The notes under the pieces are model-generated. The model ran no database searches. It was not told where the DNA came from and saw only the letters and a list, made by a program, of their open reading frames with translations. From positions 19,499 through 83,498 of the forward strand of contig JABLUY010000172.1 of NCBI GenBank assembly GCA_013306675.1: DNA of 64,000 nt, written 5' to 3'. The translations under genes were made by a program, and so were the position numbers. Positions 7,887-18,038 of the stretch are shown one piece after another. Position 1 is the stretch's first letter, and each line of letters begins with the position of its first letter. The stretch is from Thraustochytrium sp. TN22 (Eukaryota > Sar > Bigyra > Thraustochytrida > Thraustochytriidae).

Positions 7887-8972
7887 ATGTCTACCCGTCG
7901 CTCTGCCGCCGCGCTTTCGCTCTGCATCGCAGGCTTCGCGGCGTGCATGCCAGGTACCTCGGCGCGCAAGTGCATCGACGGCTACTACTACTCGAACAAC
8001 TGGTGCATTGGCACTGAGTCGGACGAGAAGATCTTTTACGGCGATCAATTTGGAGAGGACGAGAAGGGGTACTGCTACATGTACTACCCGGACGGGAGTT
8101 TGGAGCCCGCGGTGATTACAACCAGGGCTCAGAAGAAGGCGCTCGTTCGCGCGCTCAACGAGAAGGACATGGACCTCGCCTACATTGGCTGGAAGCCCTA
8201 CAACTATAAGGAAGGCCGCGTGAAGAAGGTCAGCGTCCGCACGTCTGGCGAGGTGCTGTCCAGCGACCAGCTCGCGAACAAAATTGGCGACTTCTTCCGC
8301 GGAACACGTTGTCGGAATGTGGGTGGGGACGGGGACTCGGATTACTACTCCGGTCAGACTGCGGACGACTCTCCCGAGACTGACTATTATTCTTGGAGCA
8401 ACTGGTACAACGAGGCTATCGACGATGACAAGAGCACGAACTCAACGGAGACCGATGAAGATGTTAACGTCGCCTTCTCGAGCAGTAAGCGGAGCGCCTG
8501 TGACTACTCGCTTCCCCTCGTCGTCAAGAAGAGTGGGGGCCTCACGGTCGGAGACTTTCGAAACATCAACGGTGTAAAGAACGGCGCGGAGGCCGGGCAG
8601 ACGCTGAAGCATCTGCCGGCGTTCTGCATGTACGAGATGCCGAACCGCAGCAAGGAGGCGACTTGCGCCAACCTGCTCGCTGAGAACGGCCACTGCCGTT
8701 TTGCTAACCCGAACGGTGACAACAACTACGAGGGCAGCTACGATACTCACAACGGCATCTCGGAGAGGTTCTGCTACAACAGGTGCGTGAAGGATCGCAC
8801 GTGCAAGGCCTTTGAGTTCTTCGGCGACAGTGGAGAGAAGGGCACCTGCCGGCTGCACTTTCTCACCCCAACCCACACGGTAGGTGGCGCGTCCAGCGTT
8901 ACGCACTGTGCGACGCTGGTCACCGGCAAGGCCTCGAACCCGTGCAACCGCTACACGCCGAAGCTGCACTAA
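7887..8972 (+). CDS. Secreted Cys-rich surface protein, paralog 3 (short form)
   Basis: This 361-aa protein has a signal peptide (MSTRRSAAALSLCIAGFAAC). The N-terminal module begins CIDGYYYSNNWCIG and contains AYIGWKPYNYKEG. A shorter Tyr/Asp linker (DYYSGQ, DYYSWSNWY) ends in a dibasic KRSACDY junction. The second Cys-rich module (from about residue 205) has FCMYEMPNRS, CANLLAENGHC and the PAN-like core CYNRC...CKAFEFFGDS...GTCRLHFL. It stops right after that module (NPCNRYTPKLH), with no stalk, PAN repeats or GPI tail, so it is the minimal form of the family. It is expected to be secreted. No function is known for the two shared modules. Confidence 0.9.
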   Translation: MSTRRSAAALSLCIAGFAACMPGTSARKCIDGYYYSNNWCIGTESDEKIFYGDQFGEDEKGYCYMYYPDGSLEPAVITTRAQKKALVRALNEKDMDLAYIGWKPYNYKEGRVKKVSVRTSGEVLSSDQLANKIGDFFRGTRCRNVGGDGDSDYYSGQTADDSPETDYYSWSNWYNEAIDDDKSTNSTETDEDVNVAFSSSKRSACDYSLPLVVKKSGGLTVGDFRNINGVKNGAEAGQTLKHLPAFCMYEMPNRSKEATCANLLAENGHCRFANPNGDNNYEGSYDTHNGISERFCYNRCVKDRTCKAFEFFGDSGEKGTCRLHFLTPTHTVGGASSVTHCATLVTGKASNPCNRYTPKLH

Positions 8973-9049
8973 GTGGTGGCCAAGTAGGACGCGCGAGCCG
9001 AGACATCATCATTCAAAAGTAAAACAGTTCGTCACGTAGAATTACATCT

Positions 9050-11397
9050 TCATTGCCCGCGCAGCTGCCACTGCGCGGGTTCGCTAAAACGCGTGTCAGA
9101 CTCTGCGACAGAGTCGCTCCCGAAAGAGGCGTCGTCCGAAGCAGCGCTCGAGGAGCCTCTTCGACTGCGCGGGCGCCGAAAATAGGGCGCGTTGTCGGCG
9201 GCGGAGCTGCCAAGCTTCCCCAAGACCGGGTTGTGCAGCACAGCGACAGCGCCACTGTTCGGGTCCTGCCGACGTAGGTTGTAGCGGCGCAGCGCAAAGG
9301 CGGCCAGACCGAGCAGCGCCACGCCAAAGCCCGCCCACACGTACGGGCTGTGGAGGAGGTACAAGAGGACAGATTCGGCCGTCGTGCCCGAAGACGAGGC
9401 CGTGGCCGTTGGGACGCTGCTCGAGTTGGTGCACTCGACCGGTCCAGACACGTAGCTGCTGTCCGGAACGAGGGCGACGTCCTCCGAGGGGGCGGCGGAC
9501 TTGAGGTAGCACAGCCCCTCGTCGACGGCATATGAGAAGTACACGCAGGAGACCTGCCAGAAGCAAAAGTCTTTGCACATGGCCACAGAGTCCACGGTCG
9601 CGGCCGGCTCCTGCAGCAGGTTATTGGCTTCCACTGGGTACCGGTAGCCGACTTCCAGGCAGTCGCCCTCGACGGGGTCGCTCGTGGGCGGGGCCGAGGT
9701 TGCGTTGCACTCCTGCGGGCCGGACACGAAGGCATCCACGGCGGCAAGGTCGCCACTCTCGGGCTGCGTGTTTTTGAGGTAGCACAGTTGGTCTTCGGCG
9801 TTCCAGGTGAAAAAGACGCATGAGGAGCTAAGCTGGCACACGAGCTGGCAGCCTCGTGCCGAGCTCACCCAGACCGGCGCGCTCAGCACATTGTGGGCGC
9901 TCAGATTGTACTGGACGTCCTCCAGGTAGCATTGCTCGGCGAAGGTCGGCGCGGGGCTTGGCACGAGCGCCGAGGTCGGCTGCACGGTGGGCGTCAGTGA
10001 GGGCGTGAGGACGGGCATCTGCGTTGGCGCCACGGTGCGCACATTGGTCGGCTGCACGGTCGGCGTCAAGGACGGCATCCTCGTTGGCGCTGGCGTTTCT
10101 GCAGGAGCACTCGTCGTGGGAGGTGCGCGCGTAGGGTACGGCGTGGGTCCCGATCTCTCCGTCGGCTGCTCTGAAGGCTGCCGCGAAGGCAGCTGCGTCG
10201 GCTGCCGCGAGGGTCGCTGCGTCGGCGCGCCCGTCGGCTGTGACGTGGGCTCCTGCTCCGTTGGCTGCTTGGTGGGATCCCTGGTGGGCGTCGCCGTGGA
10301 GAGCTGCGCCGTCGGCGCCGGCGTCGGTGCCGTCGGCAACAGCGTTGGCGCCGTCGGCAATGGCGTCGGCTGTTGTGACGGGCGGCTCGTGGGCGACTTC
10401 GTGGGCAGCGGCGTGACCATACCCGGGCAAAGCTGCACGAGCATCTGTGTGTGCAAGGCCTGTGCGAGCGAAGCGTCCAGATCGGCGGCAGCAGCGCGCA
10501 TGTGAAGGTAGCTGGACGCCGACGTGGCGAGGCCAATCCCAGCGAACTGCTGGCGGATGTCGGTAAGGGGCTCGGCGTCGCGGACGAAGAGCAGCTCGGC
10601 GAGGTCGTCCGGAAGTGCGCGCGAGACCCCGCTGGCGCCCTCAAAGTCAAGCTGCACGTAGGCAAAGAAGGTGCCAAAGCTCCCATGCAGGCGGCCGGCC
10701 TCGCCGCGCGAGCAGAGAATGGCTCGGTCGTCGCCCATGGGCCAGGCGCCGTCGGCGCCGGTCCAGTCCTCCTCAGGCCATGTGCAGTCGGTCCAGTCCT
10801 CGCCCTCGTCTTGGTCCCTCTCATTCTCGACCATGCCATCCGAAAGAAAGACAACGACCGGGCGGGCCGCGTTGCGCGTGTTGCCCTTGAATGTGTCCCA
10901 GGCGTTCTGCAGGGCGGACCAGACGTACTTGTAGCGCGACTCGGGCGTGTACGGCGGATAGCGCCACATGGACTCGAGGTAGGACACGATGCTGTTCTTG
11001 TCCTTGGCCTGTGCCGCGGTGAGCGCGACGCGGATCTCCGCCTCGGACGCGAACGCCGTCACGCCGACGCGCGAGCTATACCTGTCGTTGCCCACCGTGA
11101 GCGCGCCGGCGAAGCTCGCCGCGAAGGCGCGCATCTTGTACCACGAATCCACACTCAGCGACCGGGACTGGTCCATGACCAGCACCACGTCCATTGGCGC
11201 GCCGCGGCCGCACCACCCGTCCCCCGAGTCGGCCAGCGCGCGGCCTTCCTCCCTGAGCGCCGCCGCGCCGTGCGCGAGCGCCGCTGCGAGCGCCGCTGCG
11301 AGCGCCGCCAGCACGACCGCCAGCCCGCGCGCCGCGCCCGCGCGCGCGCGCCCGACGTGGCGCCCCGCGCGCGAGTAGGGTTCGCTTCTCGCCAGGC

Positions 11398-11434
<37 letters not shown>

Positions 11435-11545
11435 GCCGCCCTGCCGCCTCGCTCGGGCCGCGCTCCGGCCGGAGGCAGCCGCGCGGGCCTGCGCCGCGCG
11501 CGCGCGCCCGCGCCCGCGCCGCGCGCGCCCGCCGCCGCCATGCAC
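9050..11545 (-). CDS. vWA - Pro/Thr stalk - two PAN domains - transmembrane surface protein (start unresolved)
   Basis: The frame is open for 831 codons. In order: a hydrophobic signal-like segment (GLAVVLAALAAALAAALAHG, about 72-95); a von Willebrand A domain with the MIDAS motif DQSRS at 125-129 and FLSDGMVEN further on; a Pro/Thr-rich stalk (about 376-535); two PAN/Apple domains starting at Cys539 and Cys629; one transmembrane helix (about 720-745) followed by Arg-rich residues; and a Ser-rich cytoplasmic tail of about 80 residues. This is a type I receptor or adhesin layout. Its stalk and PAN modules match the style of its + strand neighbours. Caution: the only in-frame ATG is at 11194, at the vWA edge, which would delete the signal segment. 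The upstream frame opens with GTG, so an intron or upstream exon probably supplies the true start. Confidence 0.8.
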
Positions 11546-12258
11546 AGCGCCGCGCCGCGCCGCGCGCGCGGCCTCGCGCCGCGCGCCGCCACTGTCGAGT
11601 TCGAGTTATGTGGCGCGCCGCCGGTTCGCCACTTGGGCGCCACGAGCCGCGCCGAGCGGGGCCGCGCCGCGCGGGCTGGCGCCGCGCGCTGCTGCGCGCC
11701 GCGGCAGCTGCGCGCAGCCGGCCGCCGGCCGCCCGTCTGCCGGGCCGCGCGGAGGGGGGCCGGGCGACTGGATGGATGGACGGATGGATGGATGGATGAA
11801 TGGGGGATGCCGCGCTGCGCCGCGCCGCGCCGCGAGGGCGGGCGGTTGCCGCGACGGCGCGCGCGCAGGCTGGCAGGCGGGCGGGAGGGAAGGGGAGGCG
11901 CGCGCGAGCCGGAGGGGCGCTGCCGCCGCTGGCGGAGGTGCAGGCGGAGCGAGGGCTCTGGCGGCGGCGGAGGAGAGGGCCGGTGGGCTCGCAAGCGACC
12001 CGGCGCGTGCAAGCACTGCAAGGCAGGCAGCAAGGGGATCACGGCTCGCCAGCCGAGCACAGCGACACGCAGCCCCAAGGCGCGCGCGAAGAGGAGGCGC
12101 GGCCGCGGCGGCCTGCACCGCAGCCTGCAGTCGCGGCGCGCTAGGCAGGCAGGCTGCGAGGCAGGCTGCGGCTGGCTGCCCAGGGGCGGGGCCGCGGCCG
12201 GCCGCAGCGGCCCTGGCGGGCCTGGCGGCCTCGGAGCCGACCCGCCGGCCGCGGTCGC

Positions 12259-12291
<33 letters not shown>

Positions 12292-12769
12292 AGTGGGCTT
12301 GGGCGCGCTTGGGCACACCGCCGCGAGGCATCTATCTATCTGGCATCTGGCTGCGGACACTGATCTCACTGTCGGCTTGCGAGGCGCTTCACTCGCCTCA
12401 GCAAGCGCTGGTGACGATGGCGCTGCCGCTGCTGGTCCCGCACGCCGAGACGCACGCGGCACGCTCTGGCGCTTGATGAGCCTTGCCTTGCGGCGCCGCT
12501 GCAGTGGCCGCCAGGCCACCGCGGCCGGCGCGTGGCCATGCGCGCGCCGCGAGGGCGAATCGGATGTGCCACAGTGTGAAGGAAGGGAGGAACACGGGGA
12601 AAATCTAGCTTGCACCATCATGATCTCTGGTGCATCTGAAATCTCGATCAATCACGGCGCCGGAGGCCCGGGCTCGGGCTCTGGGCGTCAGGTCGCGTGC
12701 GCGGTGCGCGCGCGGGAATAAATTGTTCAACTTGCTTGCAGAGGCCGGAGGCGCTTCGCTCACCATGAG
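11546..12769. other. GC-rich low-complexity intergenic region
   Basis: The region holds alternating CG-rich runs, a GGAT-type tandem at about 11767-11800 and an AAGC microsatellite at 12259-12292. Long open frames here are Ala/Arg/Gly-rich in all frames and on both strands, as expected of random high-GC DNA. It may carry the missing first exon of the vWA gene, but I cannot place it. Confidence 0.5.
12259..12292. repeat. (AAGC)n microsatellite
   Basis: About eight uninterrupted AAGC units lie in the spacer upstream of the vWA-PAN gene. Confidence 0.9.
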
Positions 12770-15700
12770 TCACCTCGAGCTGCTGGAGGCGTCGCGCTCG
12801 TTGATGAGCTCGGCGAGCAGGCGCTCGGGCACGACGGAGGAGTCGTCGTCCTGATCGACGACGGTGTCGCCGTCCATGGCGCGGTGGGAGGCGGCGACGA
12901 TGGAGAGCGCGGCGGCAAGAGAGTCGTCCTCGTCCTCGTCGTCCTCGCCGCCGTCGGTCTCGTCTTGGCGCTCGCGGCGGGGCACAGGCCGGGCGCTCGG
13001 CGTGGGGGAGGCCACCGGGATCGCCTGCGGAAGAGGGTGGTCCACGTCTGGTACAAGAAGGTCCTCCTCCTCTTCCTCCTCTTCGTCCTCATCCTCGTCC
13101 TCCTCATCCTCGTCCTCGTCATCGACGTCGCCATGTTCGTCTTGAGCATCACCACTGGAATCGGCCCTGGCGACGAAAATGGCTTCGCCAGTCCCGCTCC
13201 CGCGCGCGGCTTGGCGCCAAGAACGAGCGCGACGCAAGATGTTGGCGAGCGTGCCCGAGGAGCGCGCTGGCTGGTTGGAGCGGCTGGGCACGCTCTCGTC
13301 GTCGCCATCCTCGTCGTCGCCGCCGCCGCCGCCGCCGCCTCCTCGCGCGCGCTCGTTGCGCGGCAAAAAGGGCGCGAGAAGCGCCTCGTCCTCCTCGTAG
13401 GACGGACCGCCGACCTCCGAGATGTCATCAGGGATCTCAAAGCCTTCGGTCATGGGCGAGCGGCACAGCGGGCACGTACTCTTGACCGAGGCCCATTTGC
13501 CGACACAGTGCAGGTGGAAGCAGTGCTCACAGGTAAAGGGCATGGCGGTCTGGTCCACGAAGAGGTCCTCGAGGCAGATGGAGCAGCGCTCCAAGAGCGC
13601 CTTGTCGACAGGGAAGAGCTCCTCGAGGTCCTGAAGGTCCGGCAGCGCCATCAGGTCTGGGAAGCGGTGCGCCACGCCCTTGAGCGGGCCCGCCAGCGCG
13701 CTGCGGTCCATGGCCTCGTAGATGGCCGGGAGGCGCGCCAGGCGGACGATTGCGCAGGCGGCATTGCGCGAGATGACCTCACTTTCGGTGTGGATGCGCA
13801 GCGTGCGCTGCAGCACGCTGACGGCGCCTGTCTCAAAGACGGTGCGCTTGGTGGCCTCGAGCGTGGCCAAGTTGCACAGCACGCCGGAGCCAGCCTCGGC
13901 CACAATGCTGTCCTTGGGGTGCGCGCCCATGGCGCGCAAAGTCCACTCCGTGGCGCCAGCGTCGACCAGGTCCGCGAGGTTGTCCTCGACACAACTCAGG
14001 TTCTGGAGCAGCAACAGCGCGTTGCGCAAAATGTCCAGGTTCAGCACCCACTTCGAGGTAACCCTGGCGAAGAGGTAATTCACCATGCCCGTGCTGCGCA
14101 GAGGCTCGGTGCTGGACCACGAAAGACTCTTGAGCGCCGACACGCCGGCCTCCCACACCTCCTGCGCCTCGGGCCGTAGGTGCATGGCGTCCTCGACCAC
14201 GGCGATCATGCCATGCTCCACGAGCTGCGCGCGCACCTCGGGCGCCCAGGCCATGCTGTCGACCAGGCTCAGCGCGTGACTCACCAGGCGCTCATCCTGG
14301 GGAAAGCGCCGCAGCGCGGCGCGCACAAACTCCTCCACACCGACGCTCTCCAGGTCGACGGCTAGCGAGGCGTCCGTGAAGAGCAGGTTCCAAAGCGTCA
14401 AGAAGCAAGCCGCCAGGAGGCGCGCGTCGTCCGAGTTCTCTTGGATCGCCTGCAGCACAACGTCCACGGCGTGCGCATCGTCCATCATTCGCTCCTGGTT
14501 GGCCGGCGCGAAGGAAAGGTTGCTCAGGGCCGCGACGGCGCGCCGCGTCAGCGCGCGCGACCCGTGCGTGCGGCTCGCTTGGACCACGAGCGGCACGGCA
14601 TCCGCCATGACGCCGCTGCGAATCGCCTCCTCGCTGAAAGACACGTTGCGCACCAGGCCCACGCCGTGCATCTGGAGCAAGAACGCCCCGGGGAAGGCGC
14701 GCATCGCGCGCAGCACGGATTCCACGGCCTCGCTCTCCAGCATGCGCACGCGTCGCACGTCGTTCTGCAGGACGTCGTCGCCCGCAGACGCCAGGGACTT
14801 GAGCGCGCCGGCGCCGTCCTCCTGCACGCTCTCGCTGTCCGCATGCTCGCGCATCGCGCGCACCGTGAGCTCCACGGCCGACATTTGCACGAGTGCTAGC
14901 TGCCGGTCCGAGAAGTACGGCTCGAACTGCGATCGCCCGATCACGCGCAAGAGCTTCAAGCACAGCACGACGATTGCCTCGTTGGCGGCGTGGTCCTCCA
15001 GCACGCGAAGCAGCGTCTTGCCACCGTCCAGGTCCCACAGCCGCGAGAAGAACCACTCACCGCTCGCCGCGGCCACGGGCCGTCCGGAGAAATCGTCGTC
15101 GTCGTCGTCGCGTCCGGCCCAGTCCACGCCGGAGGTGGCGGCGGAAGCGGCGGCGGCGGCGGCGGCCGCCGAGGTCAAGGCCGCAGCCGTGGCTGCCTCC
15201 TTGTCCGCAGCGGTCTCCTGCGCATGCGCTTTGCCGCCGCCACTGCGGCCGCCGCCCAACGCCTTGGAGAACAGCGAGCGCGCGGAAGAGGGCGCCGGCG
15301 AAGGCGCCGGCGAGGCCGCCGCTTCCGCCTTGGGGCCGCCGCTGCTCGTGCGCAGCTGCTTGACAGCCAGCTCCAGCAGCTGCGCGAGGGCGCGCTCCAC
15401 GTCGGCGGCCGTGGCGTCAGGCTTGTTGAGCGCGTCGAGCGCGGGCCGCGGCGAGCCCGCGTTGCGCCGCGGCAAAAAGTTGAGCATCGACTGCATCACG
15501 CGGCCCGAGGACCGCGACGAGGACTGCGTGTTGGTCTGGATCGCGGCAAAGAGGCTGGCGGCCGTGGGCCGCCGCGCTGCGTCCTGATTCCAACACTGCG
15601 AGAGCGCCGCGGGGAACCAGACGCCCAAGGCCGCGACAACGCCGTGCTCCACAACGGGCTGCGCGAACTGCTCGCCCACCACCGTGACGACCTCACTGTA

Positions 15701-17260
15701 AGAGGCGCCCGCGAACGGCCGCTTGTGGTGGCTCATTTCGTAGAGCAGCATGCCCGCCGCGTATACATCAGTGGAGAAGGCCAGGCGCCGCGTCGACGAG
15801 ACGCCCGTCTTGAGCAGCTCCGGGGCCATGTACGCGTACTGCACCTGCACAGACTCGCGCACGCTGGCCTCGACCCAGCCAAAGCCAAAGCCCGCGATGC
15901 GAAGCCCGCGCTCGTAGCTGAGCAGCACGTTGTGCGGCGACAACTGCCGGTGCACGATCCCGTGCTGGTGCAGGTGCGCCAAACCGCGGCCGAGGCCGCG
16001 CATCATGGCGTCCAGCTCGCGGCCCTGCGGCTGGCGGCCCTCCTTGTACAGAAAGTCAAAGAGCGTCAAGTCCGCCGGGTCCATGAGGATGGCCATCGAG
16101 TTCATCGCAAAGACAGCGCCACGCAGGCGCAGCACGTTCTTGTTGTCCAGCCCGGACCACAGCGCTAGTTCGCGCCGAATCTCCACGCGAGACCGCGCGC
16201 TCAGCGAGTCGTACGAGACTGCACCTGTGCCAGAACGGTTCGCTGGCGAAAAGGGCCGGAATGCCAGCAACTTGTTGCCCGCTTCATCCTGCTCCGCGAA
16301 GAGCACCTTGGAACCGAGCCGCACCTTGAGCGAGCCGGCCACCTCGTCCTCCGATACAAAGGGCAGCGCCAACGATACCTGCGCGTCCAGCAGCCCGTTT
16401 ACCTCCTTGACCAGCTGCGCCAGCAACGACCAGATGCGATAGATGTTCTGCCGCTGCAGGTCCTGCACGCCCAGCACGGGAGCAGCCTCGTCCGCGCCGG
16501 GCGCCCGGTCGCTCTCCACGAGCTGCTCCTCGAGCATGCCGGCCAGCTCGCCGGCGCGCTTGCGGCGCTGCATGCGCTCCAGGTCCGCGCCATCCAGCGG
16601 CGCCGCGGCCGTGCCATCGCCGCCATCCGCGCCGTCCAGCGCCTTGCCGGCCTCGTCGCCCACCTCGCGCAGGTCGCGCAGCGCGTCGCGGAGGCGCCGG
16701 CTGTCAGCCGGCGCGTCCTCCTGCGCGTCGACGCGGCTGGCCTCCTCGATGACCTGGCTCAGCGAGCCGCCCAGCGCGCCGGGCCCGGCCGCCAGCACGA
16801 GCGCCTGCAGGTGCATATTCATGTTTGTGCGCTCCGAGTCCAACAGCGAGAAGGCCACCACCGTCTCGTACGCGGACTCGTGCGTCTGTACGTTGCGCAC
16901 GCTCTCTAGCAGCGCGTGCAGCACTGCCTCCAGCTGCAGAGGGTTCGCGCCGCCTTCCGCGCCCAGCAGGCCCTCCAGCTCGCGGTCCAGCCTCTGCAGC
17001 AGCTCGTGCAGCAGCTGCGCCTTGCTCCGCATCAGCTCGAAGCCGCCCAGCGTCTCGCACAGCGTCGCGATCAGCGACCGAACCACCCTCACGGGCTCCG
17101 GCTGCAGGCTCGCCAGGACCCGCTCTCGCGTCGTCGCCTCGCGCCGCGACAGCTGCGGCCGCTGCGCCTCCGGGAGCGGTGGCTGCTGCTGCTGCTGCTG
17201 CTGCTTCGCACCGTGCTCCTCGCGCGCCGGCCCCATCATCTCGCTATCCTCCCCTGCCAT
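12770..17260 (-). CDS. Pseudokinase - armadillo repeat - RING-H2 protein (putative E3 ubiquitin ligase)
   Basis: 1496 aa from ATG 17260 (MAGEDSEMMG). An N-terminal helical region with a polyQ run leads to a protein-kinase-like domain with LAHLHQHGIVHRQLSPHNVLL, YMAPELLKTG and a C-lobe ending in QDAARRPTAASL. The catalytic HRD is HRQ (437-439) and DFG is GFG (457-459), so it is predicted to be a pseudokinase. Next come many armadillo-type repeats (motifs ALSNLSFAPANQ, LLLLQNLSCVEDN, GVLCNLATLEATK). A RING-H2 finger follows at 1226-1266 (CSIC...CEHCFHLHC...CPLC, C3H2C3). The tail is strongly acidic (Asp/Glu runs). The RING suggests ubiquitin transfer, ARM repeats substrate binding and the pseudokinase a scaffold; all three are inferences. 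The frame continues upstream to an ATG at 17773, but that segment is Arg/Ala/Gly low-complexity. Confidence 0.88.
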   Translation of the reverse strand: MAGEDSEMMGPAREEHGAKQQQQQQQPPLPEAQRPQLSRREATTRERVLASLQPEPVRVVRSLIATLCETLGGFELMRSKAQLLHELLQRLDRELEGLLGAEGGANPLQLEAVLHALLESVRNVQTHESAYETVVAFSLLDSERTNMNMHLQALVLAAGPGALGGSLSQVIEEASRVDAQEDAPADSRRLRDALRDLREVGDEAGKALDGADGGDGTAAAPLDGADLERMQRRKRAGELAGMLEEQLVESDRAPGADEAAPVLGVQDLQRQNIYRIWSLLAQLVKEVNGLLDAQVSLALPFVSEDEVAGSLKVRLGSKVLFAEQDEAGNKLLAFRPFSPANRSGTGAVSYDSLSARSRVEIRRELALWSGLDNKNVLRLRGAVFAMNSMAILMDPADLTLFDFLYKEGRQPQGRELDAMMRGLGRGLAHLHQHGIVHRQLSPHNVLLSYERGLRIAGFGFGWVEASVRESVQVQYAYMAPELLKTGVSSTRRLAFSTDVYAAGMLLYEMSHHKRPFAGASYSEVVTVVGEQFAQPVVEHGVVAALGVWFPAALSQCWNQDAARRPTAASLFAAIQTNTQSSSRSSGRVMQSMLNFLPRRNAGSPRPALDALNKPDATAADVERALAQLLELAVKQLRTSSGGPKAEAAASPAPSPAPSSARSLFSKALGGGRSGGGKAHAQETAADKEAATAAALTSAAAAAAAASAATSGVDWAGRDDDDDDFSGRPVAAASGEWFFSRLWDLDGGKTLLRVLEDHAANEAIVVLCLKLLRVIGRSQFEPYFSDRQLALVQMSAVELTVRAMREHADSESVQEDGAGALKSLASAGDDVLQNDVRRVRMLESEAVESVLRAMRAFPGAFLLQMHGVGLVRNVSFSEEAIRSGVMADAVPLVVQASRTHGSRALTRRAVAALSNLSFAPANQERMMDDAHAVDVVLQAIQENSDDARLLAACFLTLWNLLFTDASLAVDLESVGVEEFVRAALRRFPQDERLVSHALSLVDSMAWAPEVRAQLVEHGMIAVVEDAMHLRPEAQEVWEAGVSALKSLSWSSTEPLRSTGMVNYLFARVTSKWVLNLDILRNALLLLQNLSCVEDNLADLVDAGATEWTLRAMGAHPKDSIVAEAGSGVLCNLATLEATKRTVFETGAVSVLQRTLRIHTESEVISRNAACAIVRLARLPAIYEAMDRSALAGPLKGVAHRFPDLMALPDLQDLEELFPVDKALLERCSICLEDLFVDQTAMPFTCEHCFHLHCVGKWASVKSTCPLCRSPMTEGFEIPDDISEVGGPSYEEDEALLAPFLPRNERARGGGGGGGGDDEDGDDESVPSRSNQPARSSGTLANILRRARSWRQAARGSGTGEAIFVARADSSGDAQDEHGDVDDEDEDEEDEDEDEEEEEEEDLLVPDVDHPLPQAIPVASPTPSARPVPRRERQDETDGGEDDEDEDDSLAAALSIVAASHRAMDGDTVVDQDDDSSVVPERLLAELINERDASSSSR

Positions 17261-18038
17261 CGTCTGCTCCTGCGCCCTTGGCGCGCGCCCTCCCGCGCCC
17301 TGCTCCTGCTCCAGCTCCTGCTCCTGCTCCTGGTCGCCAGCCTCCTCGTCACGCCCGCCCGAACCGGCGCCGCGGGACCGCGCGCCGAGCGCGCACGCGA
17401 GCGCGCTGCACAGCGCGCGGCCTCGCCCCGCGCCGCGCCCGCGCGCGCGCGCGCCCCGGCCCGCGCCGCCGCGCCGCGCCGTCGTCGCGCTCCGAGCCGC
17501 GTGACTCCGCGAGCGCGCGCGCGCGGCACGCGCCGCGCGCGTCGCAGCCCCTCCCCTCCTCCTCCGGCCGCCGCCGCCGCCGCCGCCAGCCCGCCCGCCG
17601 CCCGCCGCCGACGGGCCGCCGCCGCACCGTGCCGCGCGCCGCGCGCGCGCGCCGTGCCGCGCCGCGCCGCGCGCCCCGCGCCGCGCGCTGCGGTTCGAGG
17701 TCTGCCGGGCCCAGCCAGCAGCGCCTATGGGCGAGGGATGCAGGCAGGGCGTGTGGCATCCTCCTCCTTGCATGCATTCCCTCGGCGTGCCCCGCGCCGC
17801 GGCGGCCGGCGCGGCGCGCGGGGGCCGCCGCCGCCGTCCGCCGCGCCGAGCCCCGCGCCCCCTGGCGTGGCCGCGCGGCCTCTGCCCGTGCCGCGCGGGG
17901 GGAACGCGGCGCCGCGTCGCTGGGACGCGGCAGTCTGCCTGCTAGTAGCTAGCTACTAGCTGGGCGAGAGGAACGGAGGAGAGGGCAGAGCGCCGCAGAC
18001 GCGGCGGCGGCGGCGCGCGCGCGGCGGCGGCGGCCGCG
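17261..18038. other. Divergent GC-rich spacer
   Basis: This spacer separates the pseudokinase-RING gene (-) from the aminotransferase (+) and should hold both promoters. It is nearly all C/G, with a small CTAG cluster at 17940-17960 (CTAGTAGCTAGCTACTAGCT). No additional gene is seen. Confidence 0.5.

Noticed and set aside
10451-12721. 756-codon open frame antisense to the vWA-PAN gene
   Set aside because: Its first third is a shadow of the real minus-strand gene; the rest is Arg/Ala-rich low complexity.
17261-17773. N-terminal extension of the pseudokinase-RING gene to ATG 17773
   Set aside because: In frame, but almost only Arg, Ala and Gly; MAGEDSEMM at 17260 begins normal protein sequence.
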